Shown here in pieces: positions 7,800 through 16,267 of a stretch of 64,000 nucleotides of DNA. The stretch's first letter is position 1. Every line of letters starts with the position of its first letter. The notes beneath the pieces were generated by a model. That model had not been told where the DNA came from. It searched no databases and saw nothing but the letters and a program-made list of their open reading frames with translations. Made by a program: the position numbers and the translations under genes. The DNA comes from Leptospira semungkisensis. Its GTDB lineage: Bacteria > Spirochaetota > Leptospiria > Leptospirales > Leptospiraceae. Location: NCBI RefSeq assembly GCF_004770055.1, contig NZ_RQEP01000018.1, positions 1 to 64,000 on the forward strand. Reading direction: 5' to 3'.

Positions 7800-9299
7800 T
7801 TAAAACTGACAATAGATGCAGGCGCCGGAATCTTCTGAAAGAAGTGCAATTGCAAAGATCGTTGCAACTCCGGAAAGAACCAAAAGCCAATCCTTATTCT
7901 TTCCAAACTTCATCAGCAAATCCTTTCTAGTTTGGATCCAATGGAATACGATGAATCCGAGATAAGAATATGCAATTTTTTCCATATTCTTCATAGATTC
8001 TAATAAGAACGGAGAGGATCCAGTAACAAGACCGATCGAATTCTCTATCCAACCTAATTTTAAAGTAACCAAGTATGTCGAGACCAAGTTCGGTGTATTT
8101 GTAAAGAGACCGATCACATGTTGGAACATCTTAGTCGCTGAATTCGCGCGGAATAAGATCGCACTAAAGGAAAAGAGCACGAAAACCAATTGGACCCTCA
8201 GGAAAGTCACAAATTTGTTCTTAGATTCTTGATCGTCCCATCCGAATCTTCCCACTAAGAATCTTTCGAAAGCAAGGATCACTCCCCAATAGAATCCCCA
8301 AGTCACAAAGGTATAATCGGCTCCGTGCCAAATCCCTCCCACGGTCATGGTGATGATGAGGTTGATATAGGTTCTCCATTCTCCCTTTTTACTTCCACCC
8401 AAAGGGAAGTAGATATAATCTCGAAGCCAAAAAGAAAGAGTCATGTGCCATCTCTGCCAAAGCTCTCTACCGGAAGGAGAAAAAAGTGGAGCGTTGAAGT
8501 TTTCAGGCAGTTCGAATCCGAACGCGAGTCCCACGGCTCTCGCCATGTCCGTAAGTCCTGAAAAATCACAATACACTTGGATCGCATATCCGAACGCGGC
8601 GGCAACTAGAGATATGCTATCATACTGTCCTGGATTCGAGAATACCGGCGCAATCACTCCTGAAACAGGATCTGCGACCAGGATCTTTTTTACGAGGCCG
8701 GCGATCATCAAATAAGAAGCTCGGATAAGCTTATCCTTGTCAGGATGAAGATTTTGCAGATTCGGGAAGAAATCCCTCATCCTAAGAATAGGCCCTACGA
8801 TCAAGACAGGAAAGAATATTACAAATCCTAGATATTTTCTCAGACTGATAATTTCGCCTTCCGGCTTGCGATACGCATCCACCGCAGAAGCGATCATCTG
8901 AAAGCTATAAAAACTCACTGCCAAAGGAAGAGAGATCTTCAGGATTCGTGGAACTTCTTCAAAGAACGGATAACCTGTGAGGTCGAATAGGATCTTATTT
9001 AAAAAATAGAAGTATTTGAAGAATCCCAAGTTGATTGCATTCAACAATACTGCTGCAATCATCCAAGGTTTCGGTCTTGAGGAAGTACGGATCTTAAAGT
9101 AAGCTAGATAATTTAATAGAACGATCCCTAAGAAATGTAGAAAGAAAACTACACCGTTTAGGAAAGTAGCGGAGCCCAGAATATAAAAGGCAACGCTCGA
9201 AAGAAGAAGGAAATCCTGCCTTCTTCTTTCTGGAAGTATCCAATAAATCGAATATACGATCGAAAAGAAAACGAGGAATAAGATCGAATTAAAAAGCAC
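7800..9299 (-). CDS. MBOAT family O-acyltransferase, AlgI-like (copy 1)
   Basis: The protein has 499 residues with about ten or more membrane helices and the MBOAT core seen in AlgI: YxDFSGLTDMARA, NFNAPLFSPSGRELWQRWH, PLGGSKKGEWRTY and the catalytic-histidine motif GGIWHGADYTF (His325). AlgI-type proteins pass acyl groups through the inner membrane for O-acylation of exported polysaccharides. The start is GTG at 9299, 3 bases after the NYN gene's stop, and the DUF1574 gene follows, making a three-gene minus-strand operon. No alginate genes are nearby, so the acceptor is probably another envelope glycan. Confidence 0.9.
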   Translation of the reverse strand: MLFNSILFLVFFSIVYSIYWILPERRRQDFLLLSSVAFYILGSATFLNGVVFFLHFLGIVLLNYLAYFKIRTSSRPKPWMIAAVLLNAINLGFFKYFYFLNKILFDLTGYPFFEEVPRILKISLPLAVSFYSFQMIASAVDAYRKPEGEIISLRKYLGFVIFFPVLIVGPILRMRDFFPNLQNLHPDKDKLIRASYLMIAGLVKKILVADPVSGVIAPVFSNPGQYDSISLVAAAFGYAIQVYCDFSGLTDMARAVGLAFGFELPENFNAPLFSPSGRELWQRWHMTLSFWLRDYIYFPLGGSKKGEWRTYINLIITMTVGGIWHGADYTFVTWGFYWGVILAFERFLVGRFGWDDQESKNKFVTFLRVQLVFVLFSFSAILFRANSATKMFQHVIGLFTNTPNLVSTYLVTLKLGWIENSIGLVTGSSPFLLESMKNMEKIAYSYLGFIVFHWIQTRKDLLMKFGKNKDWLLVLSGVATIFAIALLSEDSGACIYCQF

Positions 9300-9302
9300 T
9301 CT

Positions 9303-9794
9303 TTACTTTCCCTTCTTAAATAGTTCCTTCCAATAAAGAATTTCCCCGGGAGAAAGTTTCGCTGTAGGATCCTTTTCTTCTTTCTGGGGTTTCTCAGCCA
9401 AGGCTAGTTCTATCTTTTTGGCAAACTCTTCGGAAAGTATAGGTTTTGTTCCCAGTCGTTTTGCAAAAGCCAAAATTTCCTGATCGGAGGTGACCACATA
9501 GAGATCTCCCGGCCTAGGAGAATACTTGATATAATCCTTGATCAAATCATCCGCCTTTTGGTCCTGACTAAAATAGACATGGATCTTTCCGTAAGAATCT
9601 TCTCTAGTTTCATTTCCTTTTTCTTTTTTTCCATCGAAGAATACATGGACTTTCGAGCTTTTTAATTTTTGGGAATACGATTCTAAAATCCTGAGAAGGC
9701 CCACCCTGGCCTCCCTGAGTCGATTGGAATACATGTATTCTTCCAACTCTGGGATCTTGTAAATCAAATTGAAACCGTCTACGACTAGATGCAT
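9303..9794 (-). CDS. NYN domain ribonuclease-like protein (YacP/Rae1 type)
   Basis: The protein has 163 residues and begins MHLVVDGFNLIYKIPEL, the typical NYN/PIN-like start with a metal-binding aspartate at position 6. Further motifs are VHVFFDGKK, DDLIKDYI and LYVVTSDQEIL, giving the spread acidic residues of this nuclease fold. Bacillus YacP (Rae1) is a ribosome-associated endoribonuclease with the same fold, and this protein probably cleaves or binds RNA. It heads the operon with the MBOAT and DUF1574 genes, an unrelated function that may simply share a promoter. Confidence 0.78.
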   Translation of the reverse strand: MHLVVDGFNLIYKIPELEEYMYSNRLREARVGLLRILESYSQKLKSSKVHVFFDGKKEKGNETREDSYGKIHVYFSQDQKADDLIKDYIKYSPRPGDLYVVTSDQEILAFAKRLGTKPILSEEFAKKIELALAEKPQKEEKDPTAKLSPGEILYWKELFKKGK

Positions 9795-9867
9795 TGATTA
9801 AAACTAGTGACCAGATTGCACGTTTTGCAAAAACTTGTAAACACCGAACCGAATCGGATGATTCTTC

Positions 9868-10719
9868 ATGCCTGTTGAGAATCCAAACCCTGAAAAGCTT
9901 TCTAAGATCAGAAGATTTATAAATGCGGTTAAATACTGGAGAAGTGTACTTCCAGGAACTACCAGAGATTATCTCCTCTTAGCTCTCGCCGCATTTGATG
10001 TCTTCTTATTGCTTTTCGTGAACGCGTACAAGGAATTCATCCACAGGGATATTCCCGCTTATATTCTTGCCTTCGATCTATTCGTAATTCTTCTCTGGGG
10101 CTTCGAACTCTGGCTCAAGCTGAGACAAAAAAAAGACATCAAGAAATATCTAAGAACGAATTGGTATGAGGCAGTTGGGATCATTCCTCTGTATTTTCTG
10201 AGGCCGTTTCTTCTCCTGAGAGGAGTGAAGCTCGCGATCGCATTTTATAGATTCGGTACTTCCGGACAAAATGTGAGCGAGGTACTCACAAGAGAGATCA
10301 CTTTCCGTTTTAGAGATGTGATCGTAGATACGATAGCGGACGCAGTCTTTTTACATTCTCTCGAAAGAGTCGAAGAAGTAATGCTTCGCTTGGACTATAG
10401 CCAACTTGCAAAACAAGCAATCTCCAAACACAATGATCAATTGAATGAAAAGGTAAACGAATCCTTACAATCCAAGTTCTTATTGGAAGAATTATCTAAG
10501 ATCCCTTTCATGTCCGAGGTCTCGCGCAAACTAGGAGAAGATATAGGAAGGATGGTTGCCGAGATTTTAGAAACAGAAGTCATCGGCGATATTATGAAAG
10601 ACATCACTGCAAATATCTTAAAAGAAATGGCGGAACATGTGAAGAAGCTTCCTCTAGAAAGGATCACTGCCCCGGTTCCAGCAGCAGTCGCACCTACTCC
10701 GGAAGAAGCGGATCTTTAA
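9868..10719 (+). CDS. voltage-sensor-like membrane protein without pore domain
   Basis: The 283-residue protein has four predicted membrane segments in residues ~34-130, followed by a ~150-residue soluble tail rich in helices. The segments look like a voltage-sensor domain: acidic residues in the second helix (Asp70, Glu80), NWYEAVGIIPLYF resembling an S3 start, and an S4-like LRPFLLLRGVKLAIAFYRF with basic residues 112, 118, 121 and 128. No S5-P-S6 pore or selectivity filter follows. The tail includes DVIVDTIADAVF and alternating amphipathic stretches that could oligomerise. It may be annotated as ion-transporter-like in Leptospira; function unknown. It is transcribed alone. Confidence 0.6.
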   Translation: MPVENPNPEKLSKIRRFINAVKYWRSVLPGTTRDYLLLALAAFDVFLLLFVNAYKEFIHRDIPAYILAFDLFVILLWGFELWLKLRQKKDIKKYLRTNWYEAVGIIPLYFLRPFLLLRGVKLAIAFYRFGTSGQNVSEVLTREITFRFRDVIVDTIADAVFLHSLERVEEVMLRLDYSQLAKQAISKHNDQLNEKVNESLQSKFLLEELSKIPFMSEVSRKLGEDIGRMVAEILETEVIGDIMKDITANILKEMAEHVKKLPLERITAPVPAAVAPTPEEADL

Positions 10720-10797
10720 AACGAAGAAACGATCCGCTTTCTTTCTGCCAAAGCCTGATACTAAAACCCTCTAGGCTTTTTGGAACCTACGGAGAAC

Positions 10798-11253
10798 TTA
10801 AGCTCCTGGCATTCTCAGGATGAGTACCTGAGTTGTGGATTTAGCGAGAAGTTTGCCTTCTTCGTCGAAAGCCTCTCCTTCTAAGTAAATATGCTGGTTC
10901 CCTCTAGCGACCACTCTTGCATTTACTGTGATCTTTTGGTTTTCTTTGATCATTCGAATATAACTTACACTTAATTCTAAAGTAGTGGTAGGTTTACCCG
11001 CCGCTAAATAGCAAAGAGGTCCGAATGTATTATCGAATGCAGCTGCAAGAAACCCTCCTTGAAAGACACCCATAGGATTCGAAAATCTAGGCTCCACATA
11101 GAAGCTGCACGTCATCTCCTTCTTGCGAACGTAAGAGATGAATTCACCGGAAAGTTCCTTAAAAGCAGGAGGAGGTACGATCAGATTGGGAGCTATCTTT
11201 GAAAACTTCTCCCATTCTTTTTGCATGTCTTGTAATCCGTTATCTTCAGCCAA
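10798..11253 (-). CDS. PaaI/YigI-like hotdog-fold thioesterase
   Basis: The protein has 151 residues. The core FSNPMGVFQGGFLAAAFDNTFGPLCYLA matches the hotdog helix and active-site region of PaaI-type acyl-CoA thioesterases, where HGG (here FQGG) and the later aspartate take part in catalysis. TTLELSVSYIRMIKE and ITVNARVVARGNQHIYLEGEA are the expected beta strands. It is predicted to hydrolyse an acyl-CoA in the cytosol; the chain length cannot be read from the sequence. It stands alone on the minus strand, divergent from the patatin gene. Confidence 0.8.
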   Translation of the reverse strand: MAEDNGLQDMQKEWEKFSKIAPNLIVPPPAFKELSGEFISYVRKKEMTCSFYVEPRFSNPMGVFQGGFLAAAFDNTFGPLCYLAAGKPTTTLELSVSYIRMIKENQKITVNARVVARGNQHIYLEGEAFDEEGKLLAKSTTQVLILRMPGA

Positions 11254-11355
11254 GGCTTCCTCCTGTCTCCGAAGAGATTCTCCGATCTTAGAGAGAAAAT
11301 AAATTTACGCAAATTAAAATTGCATAATTCGGATTCGCAACCAATATGTAAAATC

Positions 11356-12366
11356 ATGGCTTCCCCTTCTTCTTGGTTAGAAACCAGAATACGAAAAGGT
11401 CTACAGACCGCTTGGCAAGAGATCGGAATTAAGAAAGAGATCGCACTCGCGATTGCAGGCGGAGGAATTAAGGCATTCTACGGATTGGGAGTCGCATTCG
11501 CTCTCCGGACCTGGGGGATCAGGATTAGAGAAGTTTCTGGAGTGAGCGCGGGTGCCGCCATGGCAATCAGTACTCTTTCAGAAACGGAAGTGGATAGCTC
11601 TCATTATTTTCAGGAGCTGACGAAACGAAATCCAAAGAACTTCTATTGGAACAGACTTCTTCGGATCCTTCCTCCTTTTCCTCATGATAGCATGGCAAGA
11701 AGGACAGTCAGCTATTGTTTGAGATTTTCCAAGATGCTTTCTAAGTCCGCAAGGATCAGAATTCATACGGTAGAGATTCCAAGAGAGAGTTTGGATAAGA
11801 ATAAAAAAGGTGAGCCAATCCAGAGGCTTCTGCTCGCCAAAGCCGCTTCCATTATTCGCGCATATTTCAAGGACGAAACTCTCAGAAGAAACGGAGAAGA
11901 GCCGTTCGAAGTATTAAAAAAAATGAAAGCTTGGGGTTGGAGAGAGAAGGTATTTACCGAAAAGGATTTTACCGATCATGAGACTACGACCCAGATAGTA
12001 ATGAACTCTTGCTCTGCCTTTCCAGTCCTACCTCTCCAGAGTTTTAACGGTAATTATTATCTGGACGGAGGGCTCACCAATAATCTTCTGCTGGAAAACT
12101 TCTCCTCCGATCTTCCGAGAATAGGAGTATTCTATGAGCCTACCACTTTAGTAGGTAAATCTAGAGACCTGCTTTCGGAAAGCTTATTGATTTCCCCCCA
12201 GGGACCATTTATTGAACAAGGGTTCGATTATACCAATCCGGAGCTAGTACATTATGCTTTTGAGAAGGGCAAGAATGATGCGGAAGAGCAGAAGGAGAAG
12301 ATCCTGGCCCATCTGAACCTAAATTGGAAAAAACACTTGCATTCTTTTTTCGAACAAATAAAATAA
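11356..12366 (+). CDS. patatin-like phospholipase
   Basis: The product is 336 residues from the ATG at 11356; a TTG at 11320 is possible but gives an unlikely extension. The domain shows IAGGGIKAFYGLGVAFAL as oxyanion loop, GVSAG with the catalytic serine near residue 75, and LDGGLTNN with the catalytic aspartate near 240. Patatins hydrolyse phospholipids or neutral lipid esters through this Ser-Asp dyad. No signal peptide is visible, so it is cytosolic or peripheral on the membrane. No nucleotide cyclase or other CBASS gene is adjacent, so a housekeeping lipase role is more likely than defence. Confidence 0.85.
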   Translation: MASPSSWLETRIRKGLQTAWQEIGIKKEIALAIAGGGIKAFYGLGVAFALRTWGIRIREVSGVSAGAAMAISTLSETEVDSSHYFQELTKRNPKNFYWNRLLRILPPFPHDSMARRTVSYCLRFSKMLSKSARIRIHTVEIPRESLDKNKKGEPIQRLLLAKAASIIRAYFKDETLRRNGEEPFEVLKKMKAWGWREKVFTEKDFTDHETTTQIVMNSCSAFPVLPLQSFNGNYYLDGGLTNNLLLENFSSDLPRIGVFYEPTTLVGKSRDLLSESLLISPQGPFIEQGFDYTNPELVHYAFEKGKNDAEEQKEKILAHLNLNWKKHLHSFFEQIK

Positions 12367-12471
12367 TTAACTTACCCCGAAAAATAAGGCGTCTGGCTCG
12401 TTTTGCTCGGACCAGGGGTTTGAACTAGCGAAAACAGAAAAATAGAAAAACTCATTTCAGGACTGCAAGAA

Positions 12472-13050
12472 ATGCCCAAAATCGTAAATCACGAAAAGTA
12501 CAAAGCCGAAATTCTATCCAAGTGTGTGGATATTTTAGCCAGGCGCGGGTATTCGGCGGTTTCCATGAGGGAAATTGCTACGGAACTGGACGTTTCCACA
12601 GGAACCCTCTACCATTATTTCTCCACGAAAGAAGATATATTTAAGGAACTTGTAAAGTACGTACTGAACAAGGATATTGAAGAACTTCAGGTTTATTCGA
12701 AGGGAGAAGACAATCAGTCCATTGAAAAAAGAGTAGAAGCTCTATTCACTATGGTCAAAGACAGAGAAACGTATTTCCAAAACCTGCTTTATATTATCTG
12801 CGATGTATCTAGATTAAAGAATCATGAAGAAGAAAAACAACTAATCGCAGAAGCGATGAAGGAATACGTCACCATCATCACGAAGCACTTAGGGATCACA
12901 AATCCGAATCTAAACAGACTCTTGATCAGCATTATTTTAGGAACTGTAGGCCAAAGGATAGTAGATCAGGATTCCATCAAACTGGATGAGGTGGCCGAAG
13001 TAGTAAAAGACTTTATGGGAGTAGTTCTCTCCAATACCTTTACTTTCTAA
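12472..13050 (+). CDS. TetR family transcriptional regulator
   Basis: The protein has 192 residues. The N-terminal DNA-binding domain runs through ILARRGYSAVSMREIATELDVSTGTLYHYFSTKEDIF, the usual TetR helix-turn-helix, followed by an all-helical ligand domain of ~130 residues with no recognised specificity. Its 3' end faces a long-chain acyl-CoA ligase gene across a bidirectional terminator. Fatty-acid-responsive TetR proteins (FadR/FabR type) are common, so lipid control is a guess from context only. Confidence 0.88.
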   Translation: MPKIVNHEKYKAEILSKCVDILARRGYSAVSMREIATELDVSTGTLYHYFSTKEDIFKELVKYVLNKDIEELQVYSKGEDNQSIEKRVEALFTMVKDRETYFQNLLYIICDVSRLKNHEEEKQLIAEAMKEYVTIITKHLGITNPNLNRLLISIILGTVGQRIVDQDSIKLDEVAEVVKDFMGVVLSNTFTF

Positions 13051-13076
13051 GTTCAGTCTTAGATAAAAGTGAAAGA

Positions 13077-13105
13077 AAAGCCGCAAGTATCTTGCGGCTT
13101 TTTTA
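13077..13105. terminator. bidirectional terminator between tetR-type and fadD-type genes
   Basis: AAAAGCCGCAAG (13077-13088 region) and CTTGCGGCTTTTTT form an uninterrupted stem with a TAT loop, flanked by an A run and a T run. It serves both the TetR gene and the convergent acyl-CoA ligase gene. Confidence 0.9.
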
Positions 13106-13106
13106 T

Positions 13107-15023
13107 TTATTTGTTTGCAGTCTCTGCTTTCTTGTCCGAATAAATATCCAGGATCAGATCCGAATATTTATCCGCCACCACATGTCTCTTCACGGATAAT
13201 TTTGCAGTCAATTCGTCTCCCGGTTCGAACGGTTTAGGAAGGATCTTAAAGTCTATTACTCTCTCAAAGGATTTGAAACCGTTTGCTGCTGAAATTGAAT
13301 TTCTGATCTCAGTTTGTATTCTCAGCTCGCATTTAGACTCTTCTTCTTTCGAAGAGAATCCTTGTCCAGATTTGTATTCTGGAAAGAACTCCGGATTTGG
13401 CACAATTAATACCGATAGATATTTTTGATCCTGACCGACTACCATACATTGTAGGATCAATTCAGATTGGGTCAGCATATTCTCAATCGGAACCGGCTCC
13501 ACATTTTCCCCGCCAAGCAATACGATGGTTTCCTTCGTACGACCCACGATCTTTAAGCAATCGTTATAGGTCATCATTCCCAGATCTCCTGTATTCATCC
13601 AAGATTCCTGCAGAACCTTGCGAGTGTTTTCGGGATCCATATAGTATCCGGACATTACCTGGTCGCCTTTTACATGGATCTCTCCTTTCTTGCCATAGCC
13701 TTTCGGACCATTCTTCTCAGTGGAGAATAGAACGACTTGAGTATTCGGATCCACGATTCGGACGTCGGTCTCCGGGTACAAGGGTCCGACAGTCCCAGGA
13801 ATGCAATTCTCAAAGGTGCGAACAGAAAGAGTGGGAGAAGTTTCCGTCATCCCATAACCTTCAAAGACAGGGATTCCCATATTAAAGAAGAATTTATCTA
13901 CATGGATAGGCAAGGCTCCCCCACCGGATATGGTTCCTTTCAGCTTTCCGCCAGTGGCCTGACGAATCTTTCTTAAAACTAGAAAGTCAAAAATTAAATA
14001 AGGAATATAAGAAAGAACTAATTTTGAAAATTCGAATATTCCTCGAAAGAAGGAAACGATATAACTTCTGCCCGTCATATCCAACTCTTGAAAACTCAAC
14101 CAACGCTTACCGGAATGGACCGCATCGGAGAAGAGGATCGCTGCCTGAAAAAGAATCTTCTTGCCAGAAGAAGATTTAGCGATAATCGCGATGATCCCTT
14201 GGTAAATGCTCTCCCAAAGTCTAGGTGCAGATGCCATAAATGTAGGCCGAACATTTCTCAGATCCTCTTTCAGACTTCTAACCGAAGAATAGTAAGTAGC
14301 TGCGCCCACGAAAATACAGATCATCTCGAACTGTCTTTCAAAAATATGCCAAATCGGAAGAATGGAGAGGACCTTTTCTCCGGGAGAAAGCTTGATCGGA
14401 ACACGATTCACCTGCGACATGATATTCTTATGAGTAAGAGGAACTCCTTTCGGCTTTCCTGTGGTGCCGGAAGTGTAGATCAGTGTAAAAAGATCCTCAT
14501 CGGAAATCTGAGAGATTCTTGATTCCATATCTCTATTTCCATTCTCCCTAGATTTCTTACCTTTTTCTAGCAGATCCCATAGAAAATATTCCGATCCAGT
14601 GCCCTTCGAATTCGGATCCATTAAAATAATCGAATGCACTTTCTTTAGTGACTCTTTATTATTATAGAGTTTCTTTAGGACCATATCGTTTTCAACGAAT
14701 ACGATCTCCGAACCGCTATGTGGGATGATATGATTTAGATCGGCGTCTGTTACATCGCTTCCCCGAGGAACGTCCACTCCTCCGGAAAGAACAACCGCAT
14801 AATCCGCAATAATCCATTCTATGCGATTATCCGCTAAGATAGTTGCCCTCGCTCCCGAGGGAAAATTCAGTTCGATAAGCGCAGTTCCCAGCTGTAAACC
14901 TAACTCATATAACTCTGAAAATGTTGTCTTTTGGAATTCTCCCGCTTCGTTCTTTGCGAAGAAGGCCGGAAAATTCCCGAATTTTTCTTTAGAATTTCGG
15001 AATAGATCGGCGAGGGTTCTCAT
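13107..15023 (-). CDS. long-chain fatty acid-CoA ligase (copy 1)
   Basis: The protein has 638 residues of the AMP-forming ligase family: P-loop [19 protein letters not shown], the YGMTETSP motif, TGDLG and a C-terminal [17 protein letters not shown]. It activates fatty acids to acyl-CoA through acyl-AMP, feeding beta-oxidation (the main carbon route in Leptospira) or phospholipid synthesis. Between the N-terminal subdomain and the [19 protein letters not shown] block lies a hydrophobic insertion (FFRGIFEFSKLVLSYIPYL and following) that probably inserts in the membrane. A close paralogue with a longer insertion is at 53-55 kb. ATG start at 15023. Confidence 0.9.
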   Translation of the reverse strand: MRTLADLFRNSKEKFGNFPAFFAKNEAGEFQKTTFSELYELGLQLGTALIELNFPSGARATILADNRIEWIIADYAVVLSGGVDVPRGSDVTDADLNHIIPHSGSEIVFVENDMVLKKLYNNKESLKKVHSIILMDPNSKGTGSEYFLWDLLEKGKKSRENGNRDMESRISQISDEDLFTLIYTSGTTGKPKGVPLTHKNIMSQVNRVPIKLSPGEKVLSILPIWHIFERQFEMICIFVGAATYYSSVRSLKEDLRNVRPTFMASAPRLWESIYQGIIAIIAKSSSGKKILFQAAILFSDAVHSGKRWLSFQELDMTGRSYIVSFFRGIFEFSKLVLSYIPYLIFDFLVLRKIRQATGGKLKGTISGGGALPIHVDKFFFNMGIPVFEGYGMTETSPTLSVRTFENCIPGTVGPLYPETDVRIVDPNTQVVLFSTEKNGPKGYGKKGEIHVKGDQVMSGYYMDPENTRKVLQESWMNTGDLGMMTYNDCLKIVGRTKETIVLLGGENVEPVPIENMLTQSELILQCMVVGQDQKYLSVLIVPNPEFFPEYKSGQGFSSKEEESKCELRIQTEIRNSISAANGFKSFERVIDFKILPKPFEPGDELTAKLSVKRHVVADKYSDLILDIYSDKKAETANK

Positions 15024-15126
15024 ATTTGCTCCAGATATTTTCGAAAGAGTGTAACGCCGATTCTCCTCTTTGTCGTCCGGAGATATAACTCAGGACGTAG
15101 TAGTTTAGGATTTGAAACCTTAAATA

Positions 15127-16239
15127 TTACGTACGTTTGGCGTTCTTTCTATAATCGGAGGGAGTTTGATCGGTGAATTTCTTAAATGCTTCATTAAATG
15201 CGGATTTGGAATTAAATCCTACTGATTCGGAAATAGATAATATGGATCTTTCTGAATCTTCCAATAAGAGGGACTTGGCCTCTTTAATCCGCCAGGAGTT
15301 AATATAATCAGAAAACTTCATAAACAATCGGTTGTTTAAGAATTCTGAAAGTTGGTGATTGGTGAGCTCTAATTCCTGCGCAAGCTGCCCAAGTGTCAGG
15401 TCCTCGTCCGCGTAGATTTTCTCTTCTCTCATTAAAGCTTCTAAGCGATCTCTTAACGTATGTTCGTCTGTGCCAACTAATCTGGATTTTTTATAGCTCA
15501 CCTCCCTTAGATTCTTTCCTATAATTCCTAGACTGCTCGGTTCCTTTTGAGATACCAAAAAGGCAAATACGATTAATAGGGGAAGACCATAAATGCTGGA
15601 TCGAATTAGATCCGAACTATTGAAAATAAAACCCGATAACCCAAGAAGAATTAGCATACTCACGAGCCCCAGGAAAAGCAAAAAGAGCCTTCTCATCCTC
15701 TCTTCTCTTAGATCTTTTTTTCTTCTGTAAAGATAGCTTCTATAAATGAATATTAGGGGAAGAAGATATACTAGAAGAGAGATCTTGGGTCCGATCTGTA
15801 AAAATGCCAGGATAAGAAGATACGGCTCCTTGGACTTTCCGAATGAGGTCAAGGTTTTAGTCTGGAATTCTTCTCCTCCCGTCCAATACGGAAGAAGCAA
15901 CAAAAAACAGAATAGTGAAGGTAGAAAGTGAGGCAATATCTCGAGCCTGCTCAAATTCTCTTTCAACAGAGTGATCTGGAAGTGAAGCACTAAGACTGGA
16001 GCAATCGCAAATACGAAAGGAAGATGAACTCCGAAAAAAAATGGAAACCGATAGATCCAACCGTAGAGAAACGCCACTCCAGATAAAAGCCACAGGGAAG
16101 AAGCGAATAGAACAAAGGAAAAACGAACCCTTTCTCCCAGGCTCGTCGAATTCAAGAGTATACCTATAGCCCAAACAAAGGAAAATAATGCTCCAAATAT
16201 CAAATAAATAGAATATATATCCAGACTTAAGGCTTCCAT
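15127..16239 (-). CDS. membrane-bound AraC family regulator
   Basis: The 370-residue protein has two halves. Residues ~1-235 contain about seven hydrophobic helices, and residues ~265-370 form an AraC-type double helix-turn-helix (LTLGQLAQELELTNHQLSEFLN, then SILSISESVGFNSKSAFNEAFKKF and TPSDYRK). Regulators of this build sense a signal in the membrane and bind DNA at its inner face. The gene precedes nothing on its own strand but follows glpD (16268) by 28 bases, so the two are probably co-transcribed. Target genes are unknown. Confidence 0.85.
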   Translation of the reverse strand: MEALSLDIYSIYLIFGALFSFVWAIGILLNSTSLGERVRFSFVLFASSLWLLSGVAFLYGWIYRFPFFFGVHLPFVFAIAPVLVLHFQITLLKENLSRLEILPHFLPSLFCFLLLLPYWTGGEEFQTKTLTSFGKSKEPYLLILAFLQIGPKISLLVYLLPLIFIYRSYLYRRKKDLREERMRRLFLLFLGLVSMLILLGLSGFIFNSSDLIRSSIYGLPLLIVFAFLVSQKEPSSLGIIGKNLREVSYKKSRLVGTDEHTLRDRLEALMREEKIYADEDLTLGQLAQELELTNHQLSEFLNNRLFMKFSDYINSWRIKEAKSLLLEDSERSILSISESVGFNSKSAFNEAFKKFTDQTPSDYRKNAKRT

Positions 16240-16267
16240 GATCTAAAACAGCTAAGATCTTATCGGA

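Noticed and set aside
11356..12366. Patatin as a CBASS (CapV-like) effector
   Set aside because: No CD-NTase, ubiquitin-like or HORMA/TRIP13 genes are adjacent.
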